Assembly: GCF_018691265.1 (NCBI RefSeq) | Contig: NW_024881277.1 | Span: 7,249,817-7,313,816, forward strand | Reading direction: 5' to 3' | DNA from: Tyto alba | Lineage: Eukaryota; Chordata; Aves; Strigiformes; Tytonidae | Length of the DNA: 64,000 bases | Notes under the pieces: generated by a model | What the model was told of the DNA's origin: nothing | Databases searched by the model: none | Seen by the model: the letters and a program-made list of their open reading frames with translations, nothing else | Part shown: piece by piece, positions 23,551 through 34,919 of the stretch | How the letters are laid out: every line of letters starts with the position of its first letter | How positions within the stretch are numbered: the stretch's first letter is position 1 | Translations under genes and position numbers: made by a program

Positions 23551-25270
23551 GTGCAACTCCATGAACCTCAGGCACTGAGAGGTAGTGATGAAACCTCTCA
23601 AGCAGTCAGTATCAGATACAAACTCCAAAGTTTCCTGCACTGTTAATGGCTCCCACTGAGGATGCTATTGACAAAAGCTCCCCAGGGGCTGGTTAGAGCA
23701 GAAAACTGGAGAAAATTATGACCGGTAGACAAATGCCATTTAAGGAAGAGATTCTGTGTGAACATGGATGTGTTAAGAGAAAGGCAAACTGCTCACCTCC
23801 AGCCCCTGGGATGGGAGATCCTGTCCCTCTCACATTGCTCAGGACTCTTCCTGGGGTAGTATTCTATGGGGATGAGCAATAACAAGAGCATGACTACTGT
23901 ACAATACCTCCCAAGCTCCCAGGTGGGAAGGGCTGGCAATGAGACTCGACTGCTGCACGGATCAGGTGGGATGTCAGCAGAGAGGAGGTGTCTGAAGAAG
24001 GCCTCATCTACTTCCTCTTCCTGATCAGGAGATCTGTAGCAGACATCCACCCACCGCAGTGGTGCCCATGATGTTCTCCCCTCTCCTGTTGACCCCTCAG
24101 CTCCCAGATGACTCATTGTCCATCCCCAGGCAGAGCTAAATGCGTTCCTGCAGCTCCCTCCCAAAGGGCTGCTTCCCCTCTGGGTCCAGACCCACGGCTT
24201 TATCAGTATGAGACCCCCAAGAAGCCACAGTTCCTCCAGGAGGGGTATTGGCAGTGCCCTGCAACTCCTCGTACTGTTCTCTTGTGAGAGACGCCCCAGT
24301 CAAGATGAACCAGCTGCATGCAAGCATTAAAAGCAATATGTGGTGCAAGCCATGCAGGCGGGTTTGGAGCATTGGAACATCTGCCTGATAAGGGTGACTG
24401 AGAAACCTGTGAGGTGAAGTGCCCTGTGGGACTTCATCTTTACAAAGAAGAGCTGGCCAGGGATGTAACAGTCAGGGATGAGAAGGTAAAGTTGAGGCTC
24501 CTGGAAAAAGGGAACCCTTAGATTTTTCCTCTTGTTTCCTCTCCTGTTTTGCTTTTTAATTCTTATTTTTCCCTCTGACAGCGAGAATGTTTTATCAAAG
24601 TGGTTTTCAGCAACGAAGCTGTCACTGACTGAGGAGGAATCTGTTTATAATTTTTCTGTTCTACCTGGCAAAGGTCAACCGTGGATGGAAAGACAGTCTT
24701 AAAAAACAGAACACTTTTAAACAGCATGTTTTTCTTTTCTCTGTTGGGCTTTGGTTTTCCTTGAAAACCAAACCCTTCCAGGAAAAAACTTCCCTCTTCT
24801 CTAACTCTCCTGCTTGCCTTTACTTCCCACACACCTCTGCGTTTGTCACCATCTTCATGCCGCCTTCTCCCTGTTTCTGACCTAATCAAAAAGCTAAAGC
24901 CACTTCGCTGACGTGTTTTCCCTTTCACTACAATACATTTTTGATCAGCCTAAAATACATGTTTAAATAAACTACAGTAAAAACAAGTGAGAAATCCCTA
25001 TTTTTTCTGCATTGACTGTGAAGTGACTCTTGGGGAAAGAGCTCAAATACAGGATCTTACATACAGTTTACAGTGGATTCCTACTCTAACCCCCATACTA
25101 AGTTTGCTCTTAGTGCATAAAATGATGCCTTCTTGCGCTAGGCTAATTCTCCTCTTTCTTTTGTTCTCCTTTCAATCTCTGTATGAATGTCTTATCCTTC
25201 TACACTCTTTTGCTCTGTCTCATCTTCTTTTAACCTCCTGAATCTGTTTCCCACAGTGACCATCTGCCCT
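23551..25270. other. Copy B flank, then unrecognised AT-rich DNA
   Basis: Similarity to copies A and C continues to about 23870 and then breaks. Short matches to the 11.7-12.0 kb region follow at 24000-24510. The rest has no domain-bearing frame. Confidence 0.5.
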
Positions 25271-25295
25271 CACTCATTGCAGCTCGGATGCTGAG

Positions 25296-25571
25296 ATGTT
25301 GAACCATGCGACCATCACAGAGTTCCTTCTCTTTGGCTACTCCTCCCTCTACCATCAGGAACACCTAATGGCAATTACTCTCCTGGCTTTGTGCCTGGTG
25401 ATCTTAGGGGGAAACTTGCTGATTGTTCCCCTCGTCCTCGCTGAAAGAGACCTCTACGGGCCCAGGTACCTTTTCCTCTGTAACCTCTCCTGTCTGAAGA
25501 TCTTCATCACGACATCCATCGTATCCAAAGCCAGAGGAAACTTGCTGATGGGCAGCAAAGCCACTTCCTAC
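25296..25571 (+). pseudogene. Olfactory receptor N-terminal fragment cut by an ERV
   Basis: The frame begins MLNHATITEFLLFGYSSL. It has TM1 with GGNLLIVPLVLAE, then a DLYGPRYLFLCNLSCLKIFI stretch in place of the usual [10 protein letters not shown] of TM2, and reaches the first extracellular loop (GNLLMGSKATSY). The frame stops three bases after 25571, exactly where an LTR starting TG begins, so the receptor was split by insertion. Helices 3-7 are not found downstream in this window. Family is uncertain: it is class II-like and not gamma-c. Confidence 0.82.
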
Positions 25572-26238
25572 TGAAACAGAAAAGGCCCAAACAATCGGCC
25601 TCAAACCAAAGTTGACTTCTGAGTGAATTCCCTGACCAGCAATCAGCATCTTATCAGCAGAATGAAGCAATCAGCATCTTATCAGCAGACTGAAGCAACC
25701 AACATCTTATCAGCATGAAAATGCAACCCTGGGAACAATCCCTGGGAACTATAAGTAAACAATAGGAAGTAACTATAAATCCCAAATGTAGAGAAAAACA
25801 GAAATTCCTCAGACATGCCCGGATCCTGGCCAGATCCGGACATGCCTGAGTGAGGCATGTCAATCTACCAGATATCTCCTGTGCGTTTTGTATAGACTTG
25901 TTTGTTAAACTGTATAAAACCCGGGCCCTCTCACAGCACAGACGCAGACCTCCCCTACGAGCGGACGCCCTGCGTGGGACTTCCCAGCTGCCGGGAAAGG
26001 CTCTGCGACCCTTCGCTGGGACGGGGCTCCCCAGCTGATGCACGGGTCGGGGTGATGGTAAAGTAGGAGGGCAATTGGTGATGGATCTTTCTTAATCACT
26101 ATAGCTAGCTTTATGTAGTAATGACTAGGTGCATTACCTTGCTTATTCTTTCTGCTGCTTTAAACGAAAGTAAAATGGGCCTATTTCTTTAGCTTGGTGT
26201 CTGTGTCCTTTGTGTTAACCCCGTCAATTGGCAAAACA
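25572..26238 (+). mobile_element. LTR of an ERV-L-like element (5' LTR)
   Basis: It starts TGAAACAG and ends GCAAAACA, giving the TG...CA ends expected of an LTR. A TATA-like TGTATAAAACCC lies near 25910. A near-exact 25-base duplication (CAATCAGCATCTTATCAGCA) occurs around 25640-25690. It is followed after four bases by a primer-binding-site-like TGG. Confidence 0.8.
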
Positions 26239-26242
26239 AATT

Positions 26243-26260
26243 TGGCGTCACGGACAGGAT
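26243..26260 (+). other. Candidate primer-binding site
   Basis: TGGCGTCACGGACAGGAT begins with the TGG expected of a site complementary to the 3' CCA of a tRNA and sits four bases past the LTR. The tRNA was not identified. Confidence 0.6.
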
Positions 26261-26329
26261 AAGAACAAAATGTAATTTTTTTAATCTAAATGTAATGAAT
26301 CAGCTCCATCTGAAATTCCTGGATGGGAT

Positions 26330-27630
26330 GACCTTCCCTATAGTTCACTGGCACTTGAGTGGGCTAAGGTCGGAGGACCATGTGAACAGTGGGAAAGTCG
26401 GCTAAAAGAAGCTGAACCACTGGACGTATTAAAATATATCCAAAAATTATCTATCGAAAAAGGAAAAGAAATTGTGTGTTCAGGAAGACGGGGATGGGTT
26501 TTGTTAACAGCATATCGGAAACAGCACCGACAGAAAGAAAAACTGCTGTTAGAGCGCTCCCACATGGAGCGACAGATGTGTGATTGGCAGAATCAAATTG
26601 TAATGGTACAGTGTCAAAACAAGGTGCTTGCCGGTAGTTGGATCCTTATCAGACTGTAGCTGAAAGAGCTGCAGTAAGGGTTGCACAATATAAGAAAAGA
26701 AGGGGATGAGTAAATCATAGGAACGTGCATGCTGTGATTGCAGAAGCAGGGGTACAGTGGGATCCTGACAGATGGGATGGAGATATTTGGGATTCTACGG
26801 TTTCTGATGAGGCTGGTTCCTCAGATGTACCTGTGGATGTAAAACCAGTGTGGAGATGGAAAATAGAATTGGATACTAATGGGCAACAAGTAAGGAAGGA
26901 TGTGATTGAAGATTCTATTCAGCATGAAATAAATGATATAATTGAAAGATTTAAGCAGAGACTGGGGGAACCCCTGCTCTCTTGGATGGTGCCTTTGCAT
27001 GATCAGGGAGCAGCAGGGGTAACCCTAGATCCAGGGGATTCTAGGAAGTTTTTAGTTTTGAGTTCTGACTCCTTTGTGCAAGAAGCATTCTGAAATAATG
27101 CTCAGGATACAAATTTGTTAACCTTGGCCGCCCGGGGATGTACTAATAAATACCCCACGGAGAATGATTGGCCAGGTGGGGAACTTCCCTGGTGTACTTT
27201 GCGAGATTGTATACAGCGGGTGGAGGAGGAAGGGATGAAATTGGCAATCTTTATAGGAGACCCTGACAGGATGGTGCAAGCTGCCTGGTCAGTCACTCAT
27301 ATGAATCGATTGTTTAAAACTGCCCCGCCAGCATATAAAAATGTAACAATGACTCTCTTAATTAATGAGACAGGAAATCCCATTGATGAGATAATTGAAA
27401 AAACACAGCAGCTAGGTGATCTTGGAGAATGGGGCCCCCGAGGAAGTGCAGGAAACCGAGATACTCGGGACAGCCCTAAAGGAAGTGAGAACAGAGTTTC
27501 TCGGAAGGAAATATTTACAGCTTTATTGAAGGATGGCCTATCTCGTGAAAAGATTGATGGTGTTCCAACTAACAAGCTGTGGTGAATATACAAACAAAGA
27601 GGGCTGAATAAGGAGATTCAAAGTTAGTCC
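26330..27630 (+). mobile_element. ERV-L-like gag gene, broken
   Basis: Two main open parts (about 26725-27093 and 27115-27585) are in one continuing frame, separated by a TGA at 27091-27093. The first contains VQWDPDRWDGDIWDS. This type of motif occurs in ERV-L Gag and in the mouse restriction factor Fv1, which derives from ERV-L gag. Upstream, a basic and charged stretch (RQKEKLLLERSHMERQM) looks like the coiled coil expected in that family. The second part resembles a capsid C-terminal half. The frame starts without an obvious ATG and ends at the join with the antisense protease fragment near 27625. Protease, polymerase and a 3' LTR of this element were not found. It is a non-functional remnant. 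Confidence 0.7.
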
Positions 27631-28190
27631 CTTCAAAATGTCTATTCCGATTATGTATTCAGGAATGGGGACAATCATGACTGAATACAGTCATTTTGGG
27701 AGGCTTCCTATTTTCATTTCAATTTCAGTTTGTACAGCTTTACTTTGTTTCCCTCCCAGACCTGTAATAGTTACAGATTGTCCTTTAAATTTCTTTGGAT
27801 TCCCATATATCAAGGAGCCTCCGCTCCTGTGTCAATTAAGGCTTTTACTGTTTGTGAGGACTGGTTTTTCCAAAATACTTGGAGCTCCGCATGGGGCCGT
27901 CGGTCCTTCCGTGCCCATTGCACTGGATCTTGGCCATAATTTCATTCCTGTTTACTACGCTGGACAATTTCCCTAGTCTCCTTCCATGGGTATAAATCAG
28001 AATACGGCTCCCAATCCCCCCTTTCCCCGGAACAACTGATCTGCCCGCGGAGGGCCCACTGTGCAGATGGGAAGTCCTGTTGAAGCTCAGGAGGAGGTGC
28101 TGTAGGCTGAGTTACCCCTGGATTCTTAGTTTCAGAACTCCACTCTCCTGCTAGGCTAAACTGTCCACCCAACCCTTCCAAAATGGGGGT
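27626..28190 (-). mobile_element. Retroviral protease-region fragment, antisense to the gag
   Basis: On the minus strand at about 27819-27842 the sequence reads ALIDTGAE, the aspartic protease active-site motif of retroviruses. Upstream in the same frame is a linker-like stretch (GERGDWEPYSDLYPW) interrupted by one TGA at about 27942. The frame shifts soon after the active site. A GIDIL-type motif typical of the protease C-terminal part occurs near 27640. Only gag-end and protease survive. It lies tail to tail with the ERV-L gag, so it belongs to a different insertion. Confidence 0.72.
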
Positions 28191-28589
28191 TTGGAGGGGA
28201 TCAGGGATCAGCCAAAATATAATTGGGGGTGGTTGGCAGGAAACACTGTAGCACCCCACAAATGGGGGCTTGTGGTTCAAAAAACACAAAACCCCCCTCA
28301 AATTATTTGGGGGGCAGTGTCAGGGGACCCTGTGGCCCCTCCCAAAATGAGGATTCAGGGGTCTCAGGGCCCCCCAGATTGCTCATCCATGTCAAAGAGC
28401 TTCCTCTCCTCTGCCACTGTGGGATCATTTTTGGAGGACAACGGCCACATTGGACAGGAGCAAGACTTTGGCTACATCACAAAAGGGACGTGAAAAGAGG
28501 AAGGAGAACTGAGAGAGCTCTACAGCTGGTGAATGATGAGAACATCTTGACCTTCATCAGCCAGAAGCCTTGGGAGTAATGAACAGGCA
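28191..28589. other. Short unassigned stretch
   Basis: It contains several similar phrases (CCCCACAAATGGGGG, CCCTCCCAAAATGAGG) suggesting degenerate repeats. No gene was recognised. Confidence 0.4.
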
Positions 28590-29001
28590 TGTAGAAAAAC
28601 AAGATAAGGATGCTGAGCTTTTTCTGAAGAAAACATGCCAGGCTATGTTTGATGGGAAACCTCTGGTCATTTCTTAAACAGTGGAAAGTTTTCTACCTTG
28701 CGCTAAAAGTGTATAGAACATTGTGTTTGTGCTTGTAAGATTAATTAACCAATAGGCTTTAGGATACCAGTAACTAACTTGTAACCAATGAATTGTCTGG
28801 TGTATAATGGACAGAGGGTAGTGACCAATCAAACGTTAGTCTTGGGCGTGTGAACAGTGTGTGAGGAATGCATGTAACCAATCCAGCCTTCTGTTTATGT
28901 GTGATCAGTTGCTAGGCAGACATATAAGCGCACATGTATCAGCAATAAACGATTTTGATTTCTGACTGTTATAGAGTTGCCGGAGTCTGTGATTCTCCTC
29001 A
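28590..29001 (+). mobile_element. Solo LTR
   Basis: A TATA-like ACATATAAGCGC lies near 28920 and a polyadenylation signal CAATAAACG near 28944. A U5-like tail ends in CTCCTCA at 29001. CCAAT-type boxes (TAACCAATGAA, TGACCAATCAA) precede the TATA. No coding region adjoins it. The 5' end is approximate. Confidence 0.65.
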
Positions 29002-29019
29002 TGCCACCATGCCTGGGAG

Positions 29020-29740
29020 GTGGGGTCATGAGTGACATCATAAGGCAGGGGAGCCACCCCCTCAGGGATGTCATAACCCACCAGTGACATCACAACCCAG
29101 GGTTGGGGAATCCCCATCAGAACTAAGTGAGACTCTGATACTACAATTCCATTGTGGATCCCCACCTCAACCCCATGAGCTCCCCTGTGATGTCATAAGA
29201 CCACTCCCACCACACAGGGGTCCACTATGATGTCACAACACTGGTAGGGAGCCCCAAGAGCTTGCTATGACATCACAATCCTGATGCAGAACACAAAGGT
29301 CCTTTATGATGTCACAGCCCTGGTGGGGAACCCCAAGGGTCCTCTATGATGTCACAATTGTGGCTGGAAACACCAGAGGGTCCTCTGTGACATCACAAAC
29401 ATGGTAGGGGAACCCCAAAGGTACACTATGATATCAGAACTCCGGTGAGCAAACCCAATGAGTTTTCTGTGACATCACAACCATCAGAGAAAACCCCACC
29501 CCACGTGGCTGCCTGATGACATCACAACCCAGCAGGGCACCCCCACCCTACGTGGGTTTCCTGTGATGCCAGCACCCTGGTGGGGACAGCACCACACCCC
29601 ACGTGGTCCTCAGTGATGTCACAGCCCCACAGGGAACCCCCATCTCACAGAGTTGCCCGTGATGTCACTGCCCAGGCAGGGACCCCCCCACTCCAGTGAT
29701 GTCACAAACCAACGGGGAACCACTCCCACCTTGAAGGATT
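29020..29740. repeat. Minisatellite, 40-41 bp period, with a TGATGTCACAA core
   Basis: The core starts at 29188, 29228, 29268, 29308, 29347, 29388, 29429 and 29470, so the period is steady at 39-41. It then loosens to about 46 (29517, 29563, 29610, 29661, 29698). Earlier, weaker units lie at 29028-29090. The core TGAYRTCA resembles the palindromic CRE/ATF site. Between cores lies a variable GGGGAACCCC-type spacer. Confidence 0.92.
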
Positions 29741-29745
29741 CGCTA

Positions 29746-30465
29746 TGTGAGAAGTAACGGTAGAATTTTGCTTTCGCTAACAATAATGAAATAATTACTT
29801 TTATTGAGTTAGGCTAAAACTGTCATTAAATTAGTGTTGCTAAAAATTATACCAGTTGAGCACGCCTTTTTTGATCACAGGTCAGGCATAGGGTTGGGCA
29901 TTGTGGGGAGTTGGGCAAGCAGGAGGATGGGGGGGTGTCTGTGGTTAGGTATCATGTAAAGAGGAATGGAAGCCAGCAGAAAAGGGTTAAGCGAAGAACT
30001 CCTGATGAAGAGGAACCTGGACTTCACCCCCTCCACCAACCCCCCCCACTCAGAGGACCACCGAGACCAACTGGAAATGCCAAAGAAGAGGCTGGGGGGG
30101 GTGGGAGGGTGGGAAGGAAAGCGAGTGGACTTGTTGCTTGGCTTGGTTGTATTGCATTGTTCTTTGTTTGATTTCATGTTTAAACTGAATGGTTACATAT
30201 AACACTGTGGATGCCTCCCCCGCTCAGCAGCTGCCCGTTTTGTGATAAGAAGTACTGAAGCAGTGGAAAAGTACAGAGAGAGAGAGACAGCCTCGGAGAA
30301 ACCAAGGAAAAGGAACTGCGCGGGTGCAAAAAGGAGGACTGGAACTATAAAAAGAAGCCCTGCTGGGGCAGGTTGCGCCATTGCGCCCAGCGCTGTGTTC
30401 TTTGCTCCACTGACTCTGTCCCCAATAAAACATATTTTGAAATATACGTAGGCTTGTTTCTCACA
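29746..30465 (+). mobile_element. LTR of a gammaretrovirus-like (ERV1) element
   Basis: It begins TGTGAGAAGT and ends TTTCTCACA. A TATA box ACTATAAAAAG lies near 30344 and the polyadenylation signal AATAAA at 30424-30429. It is followed by a tRNA-Pro-like primer site. A 5'-truncated relative lies at 44470-44911. Confidence 0.78.
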
Positions 30466-30467
30466 AC

Positions 30468-30485
30468 TGGGGGCTCACCCGGGAT
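30468..30485 (+). other. Primer-binding site, tRNA-Pro-like
   Basis: TGGGGGCTCACCCGGGAT matches the usual tRNA-Pro primer site of gammaretroviruses except at two positions. It starts three bases after the LTR end. Confidence 0.7.
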
Positions 30486-30489
30486 ACAG

Positions 30490-30850
30490 AATTCATCACC
30501 CCCAGCCTCTCTCACTGGCCACTTCCAGCACTGGCTTCTCACCCAGGTTTATGGGTGAATGTTGCTGCTAAACCATCTCCATCCTCCTGCAGTTCTCAGT
30601 GCCTGTATGGGGGGACCAGCCAGCCCTGCCCAGCCTCTCTCCTGGTGCAGACCCTGGCAGACTGAAGAGAAGGGCGGTCTGTGAATCCCCCACATAGGAC
30701 ACAGCTGGGGTATGGAAAGGGTTGGATAATGGGGAGTCTGCAAAATGTACGTTATGAGGTTATGTCCTGCCAGGGCTATGGGGGGGACGATGAACTGATT
30801 GATCTCACTGGCAACGTAATAGGGGGAACTTCAGAAACACCTGAATACAC
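30490..30850 (+). mobile_element. LTR-like block, plus orientation, truncated
   Basis: Similar to 16380-16640 and to the reverse complement of 43290-43510. The end near 30780-30830 (GATGAACTGATTGATCTCAC) parallels the reverse complement of about 5515-5545. It starts within five bases of the preceding primer site, so one element was inserted into or deleted against the other. Confidence 0.6.
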
Positions 30851-33190
30851 CAACAAGCCCATGACTCTTTCATTCCCTCTTCAAAAATATAGACTTATAC
30901 ATCCATTTCTAAAACACATTTCCTATTTATATTTTGAATGGAGAAATTGTTTCCAAGACATATTTCTATTAAGACATTTAATGTCTCCATTGCATCTAAA
31001 CAGAGCTGAGAGCAATGGAGGTTGAAGAGGTTACATAGAGCCCACTAGTGTTTCCTTGCTATCAAACAAAGGAAGCATTTGTAGCATTTCCCTCATATGT
31101 CCCTGGGGTTTGAGCTGGCCAAATCTGTATGGGGTGGACAATGAGTTCAATGTACTCAGGGTTGTCAGGAAAGGCAGGCCTTGCCACAACAGTGGTCAAA
31201 CTTTCCAGCAGTTCAGAAGTTGCAGCCTGATTTGAGAACTAGTTTAGCAATGCTTCCTCCCTGCAGTGCCTGGGGAGAGCTGAGCTGTGCCTGGATCCTT
31301 GAAGGAACTGTTGGTGCTATAATCTCCATGTCACAGTGCAGAGCAGGGAGAATTTTTTTTTTCTTTTTTCCTGCTGATGCATCACTGAATCAGCAAAGGG
31401 CAAGGGCAGAGCAGGGCATTAGATCTGAGTCAGGATTTGCAGAGAGATCACAGAAGGGAAGATGTGGTGGGGTAGAGGCAGAGAGTAACACCCCAGGTCT
31501 TTGTTCCCAGGCACCATCAGCACAGAGGTCAACCCTTCATGCTGAGCATTGCAGGTGGGTGCTGGATGTCCCGAGTCAGGGAACTGCTGATTTTGCTGTG
31601 GGTATTTGTGCAGCGAAAGTGTGTGAGTGAGAGCTGAGTCTCAGCCCTGTCTTGTGCTGCACATGTCCCCAGCCCAGCTCCCTCCTTCCCCAGATCCCCT
31701 GAGACCCAGTAACTTCCAGCAGAGATGCTGGGGAGGGGCTGGTGGTGCTGAGTTCCAGCTGGGCTGGGCTGTGTTGGAGCCAGCCCTGGCACTCACCCAC
31801 CTCAGCTGGGATGGGGGAAAAGTCAGTGCAGGGTCTTTGGGTCGAGATCACCTGAGCCCTTCTCCTCCCACAAGGCTCTGTCCTTTCTCAGCTTTCTCCT
31901 TTTTCTCTCCCTTCCTCACCATTCCACAAGCTCAGACCCTCAGCTTTCTGACATGGACTCTCACTCATCCAGTGGGGAGGGCTGGGGGCTTTACTCATCC
32001 TCGTCAGCTCTGCTAAAGATGTTTGTCTCCTCTCTTCTAGAAGCCAAACATTCTCTGCTGGGAGTTGGGTTTGACAACACTGAGAGCACCATGTATTTCA
32101 AGGAGCACAGCTGGTGAGGCTGCTTCTCAGGCAGGCACTTTCCCTGGCTGTGCCCTCAGGCATGTCCCAGGCATCGCCCATGGCCCTGAGCCTGCTACTC
32201 TCCCACCTCAGCCCCAGGCACCCCCGGGACACCCCTCCCAGTGCCCAGCAGTGCTGAGCAGGGAGCCCTGCGAGCACAGCTGGCTGTGCCAGGTCCTGCT
32301 GCTGGGCTGGATGTGCAGGGGGGCAGCCCCAAAGCCCTGGGGACCCTGTGCCGAGGAGGTGAGCATGGGGAGTGAGTGGTCCTCACTGGCATTTTCCTTC
32401 CTCCTGCACAAAGTCTCTCATGAGACTTCTGGTTGATACACAGTTATAATTTTCTTTAATTTCCTTTTTTCTCTTTGTTTCTCACCTTTTCTTTTACTGT
32501 CTCACACACAGTGTGGGCTCAAGCATCCTCTGTCATGATCTCATTGAACACTCCCTTTGTCTGAGCTGGAAGCTCCTGGCCTTCTCCTGGTCAATGCAAG
32601 AAATTGGCCTGCTCAGGGCAGGAATGCTCTCCTCAGAAGGGCAGCATTTCTGAGAGCTGAGACCACTCACCCAGAGCTGTGTTCAGCCTTCTCCCAGTTG
32701 GAGAAAAGACATCTGCCTTGATCTTTTCACAGAAACAATTTATTTCAAAACATGGCACTGGTTTTCCTTGGAAGAGCACAGAGGATCTCAGTTCTAAACA
32801 GCTATTCTGGTCATGTTGAGAAACCCTTGAGCACAGGAAAGCAGGATGTCAAAATGTGAGCAAATGCACATGATGTTTGCAATCCATCGTGAGGAAGAGG
32901 CAGCTCCATGGGGCAAGTCAGCCCTGTGGTCAGAGGGAGTGCTCTTGGGACAAGTGGGTCTGTTGTCTTGAAGAACCCAGGTCCCTTAAATTAGTTTAAG
33001 GAGAGAGAAAAATAGACTATGAACAAAGGAAAATAGTTGAGATTTTTTTTTTTTTTTTTTTTTTTTTGGTAACCTTTTTAATCAGTAATGTCCATCACAG
33101 TTCTTCTACTTAGTGTGGAAATGCAGGTGTTTTGTCACAGGCCTCCTTCCTGGCAAGTGGGGGAAGAAAGAGAATCAAAGCTGTATGGAA
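30851..33190. other. No recognised gene; poly-T at 33043-33067
   Basis: Frames of up to 149 codons show no domain. This is the upstream side of the plus-strand OR pseudogene at 33.2 kb, so 5' exons of that gene could once have been here. Confidence 0.45.
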
Positions 33191-33202
33191 AATGGGAAGA
33201 GG

Positions 33203-34123
33203 AGAATCAGATATCACCCACGAAGTTCCTGCTGAGGGCAATGGGGAATGTGCCCTCACTGCAGACTCCCTCTTCCTCTATCACCCATCATGACTTGATT
33301 GGGCACATCCTCATCGTTGTTTTGGTGCTGTCAGAGCAGCATGTGCACACCCCCACGTACTTCTTCTGGGGCAATCTGCCCTCTTGGAGACCTGCTACAG
33401 CTCCACCCTCCTGCCCCGGCTGCTGGCCAGCTTGCTGAATGGGGACGGGACCATTTCTGCTCACAGCTGTATGGCTCAGCTCCACTGCTCTGGCTGCTTT
33501 GCAACTGCCGAGTGTTACCTGCGGGCCATGATGGCCTATGATTGGGATCTGGGCACGTGCCAGCCCCTGCTCTATGCAGGCTTCATGACCTGGAAGGTCT
33601 GCCTTCAGCTGGTGGTTGCACCTTGGCTATGTTGGTGTGTGCAACAGTCCCAGTCTTCTTATCCCAGCTGAAGTTCTGTGGCCTCAGGGCAACTGGCCAC
33701 TTGTTCTGTGACCTCTCTGCTGGAGATTGCCTGCAGTGGCACCAGCATGTTCACACTCACATCCTTCATCCTGTCTTTCCTGAGCGTTGTCTTCCCCTTC
33801 CTGTTTGCTTTTGTGACCCATGTGTGCATCATAGCTGCCATCCTGAGGATGCCATCCAGCATGGCCAGCAGAAGGCCTTCTCCTCCTGCTCCTCTCCCCT
33901 CATTGTCATCTCTCTTCTCTCCTGCACCCTCCTCACTGTCTACCTGCTGCCCAGAACAGCCCCGCTGAGGCAGCTCAACAAAGTGCTCTCCCTCTTCTGC
34001 CACTGTCCTCACGCCCCTGGTCAATCCCCTTGTCTACAGCCTGTGGAACAGGGAGGTCAGGGAGGACCTGAGGAAAGCTCTCAGGAAAGACAAGGCCTGC
34101 ACCCAGGGTGCACAATAATGTTC
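33203..34123 (+). pseudogene. Olfactory receptor, non-gamma-c class II, frameshifted
   Basis: The N-terminal part reads ENQISPTKFLL. TM1 is largely missing or degraded, with GHILIVVLVL surviving, followed by EQHVHTPTYFFWGNL (TM2). In other frames come LLASLLNGDGTISAHSC, CYLRAMMAYDWDLGTCQPLL (MAYDRY has become MAYDWD), LKFCGLRATGHLFCDLS (loop 2) and QQKAFSSCSSPLIVIS (TM6). The TM7 region carries VNPLVYSLWN in a shifted frame. There are at least four frame changes, and the Arg of the DRY motif is replaced by Trp, so it is inactive. Confidence 0.85.
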
Positions 34124-34284
34124 CACCTGCAGGGATGAATGCTTTGTGCTTCTGTTTTATCTCAGTAGGGAGGCCTTGGGCAGGCCTATGGTGTCCAATG
34201 CCGCAAACATTGTTTTAGGAGGGCGTGATATTGAGCACGTCTGTGGGATGGGAAAGGTCGAGACATTTCCTTTTAGAGAGTTCA

Positions 34285-34540
34285 TAGAATCAGAATCAGA
34301 ATGGTTTGGGTTCGAGGGGACCTTTAGAAGTCACCTGGTCCAATCCCCTGCAATAAGCAGGGACATCGTCAGCTAGAGCTGGTTAATCAGAGCCCTGTCC
34401 AACCTGACCTCGAATTATTCCAGGCATGGGGCATCTATCATCATTCTGGACAATGTGTTCCAGGGTTTCACCAATCTCATTGTAAAAACTTTCTTCCTTA
34501 TATCTAGTCTGAATCTACTCTCTTTTAGTTCAATACACCT
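34285..34540 (-). mobile_element. CR1-like LINE 3' end, minus strand
   Basis: It begins on the plus strand with TTCATAGAATCAGAATCAGA, the reverse complement of the octamer-type tail of CR1. It continues with CACCTGGTCCAATCCCCTGC and TTCTTCCTTATATCTAGTCT, both common in CR1 3' regions. Confidence 0.8.
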
Positions 34541-34919
34541 ACACACAGGGCTGTTCAGAGACACGAGTCCTTCCCTTGCACACGCAGAGGCAGTGCACTG
34601 CAGGAGCCATAGTGTCTCTCTGAACTCCTGCTGCCACCCCCAGAGGCTGGGAGGCACCTGAGCCCTGCGGTGCTCACCCTGCTCTGCACCCGTGGGAGAT
34701 GCCCCGAGGCATGAGGAATGGACACAGGCACCATGGTTCAGGGAAGCACAACCCAGTCCTGCACTCAGGGGGTTCCCCAGGGGATGTGACTCTCTACATG
34801 AAGTGACCTCAAGACACAGTCAGTGTCACAGGCCTTCATGGCACCCCCAGGAATAGCTGATGGATTTTCTGCTCACTCAGATTTATTTCAACACACACAC
34901 ATGATGTGCAGGTTTATGG

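Noticed and set aside
29020..29740. Functional CRE enhancer array
   Set aside because: The motif resemblance and spacing are real, but function is untested, so it is reported only as a repeat and a finding.
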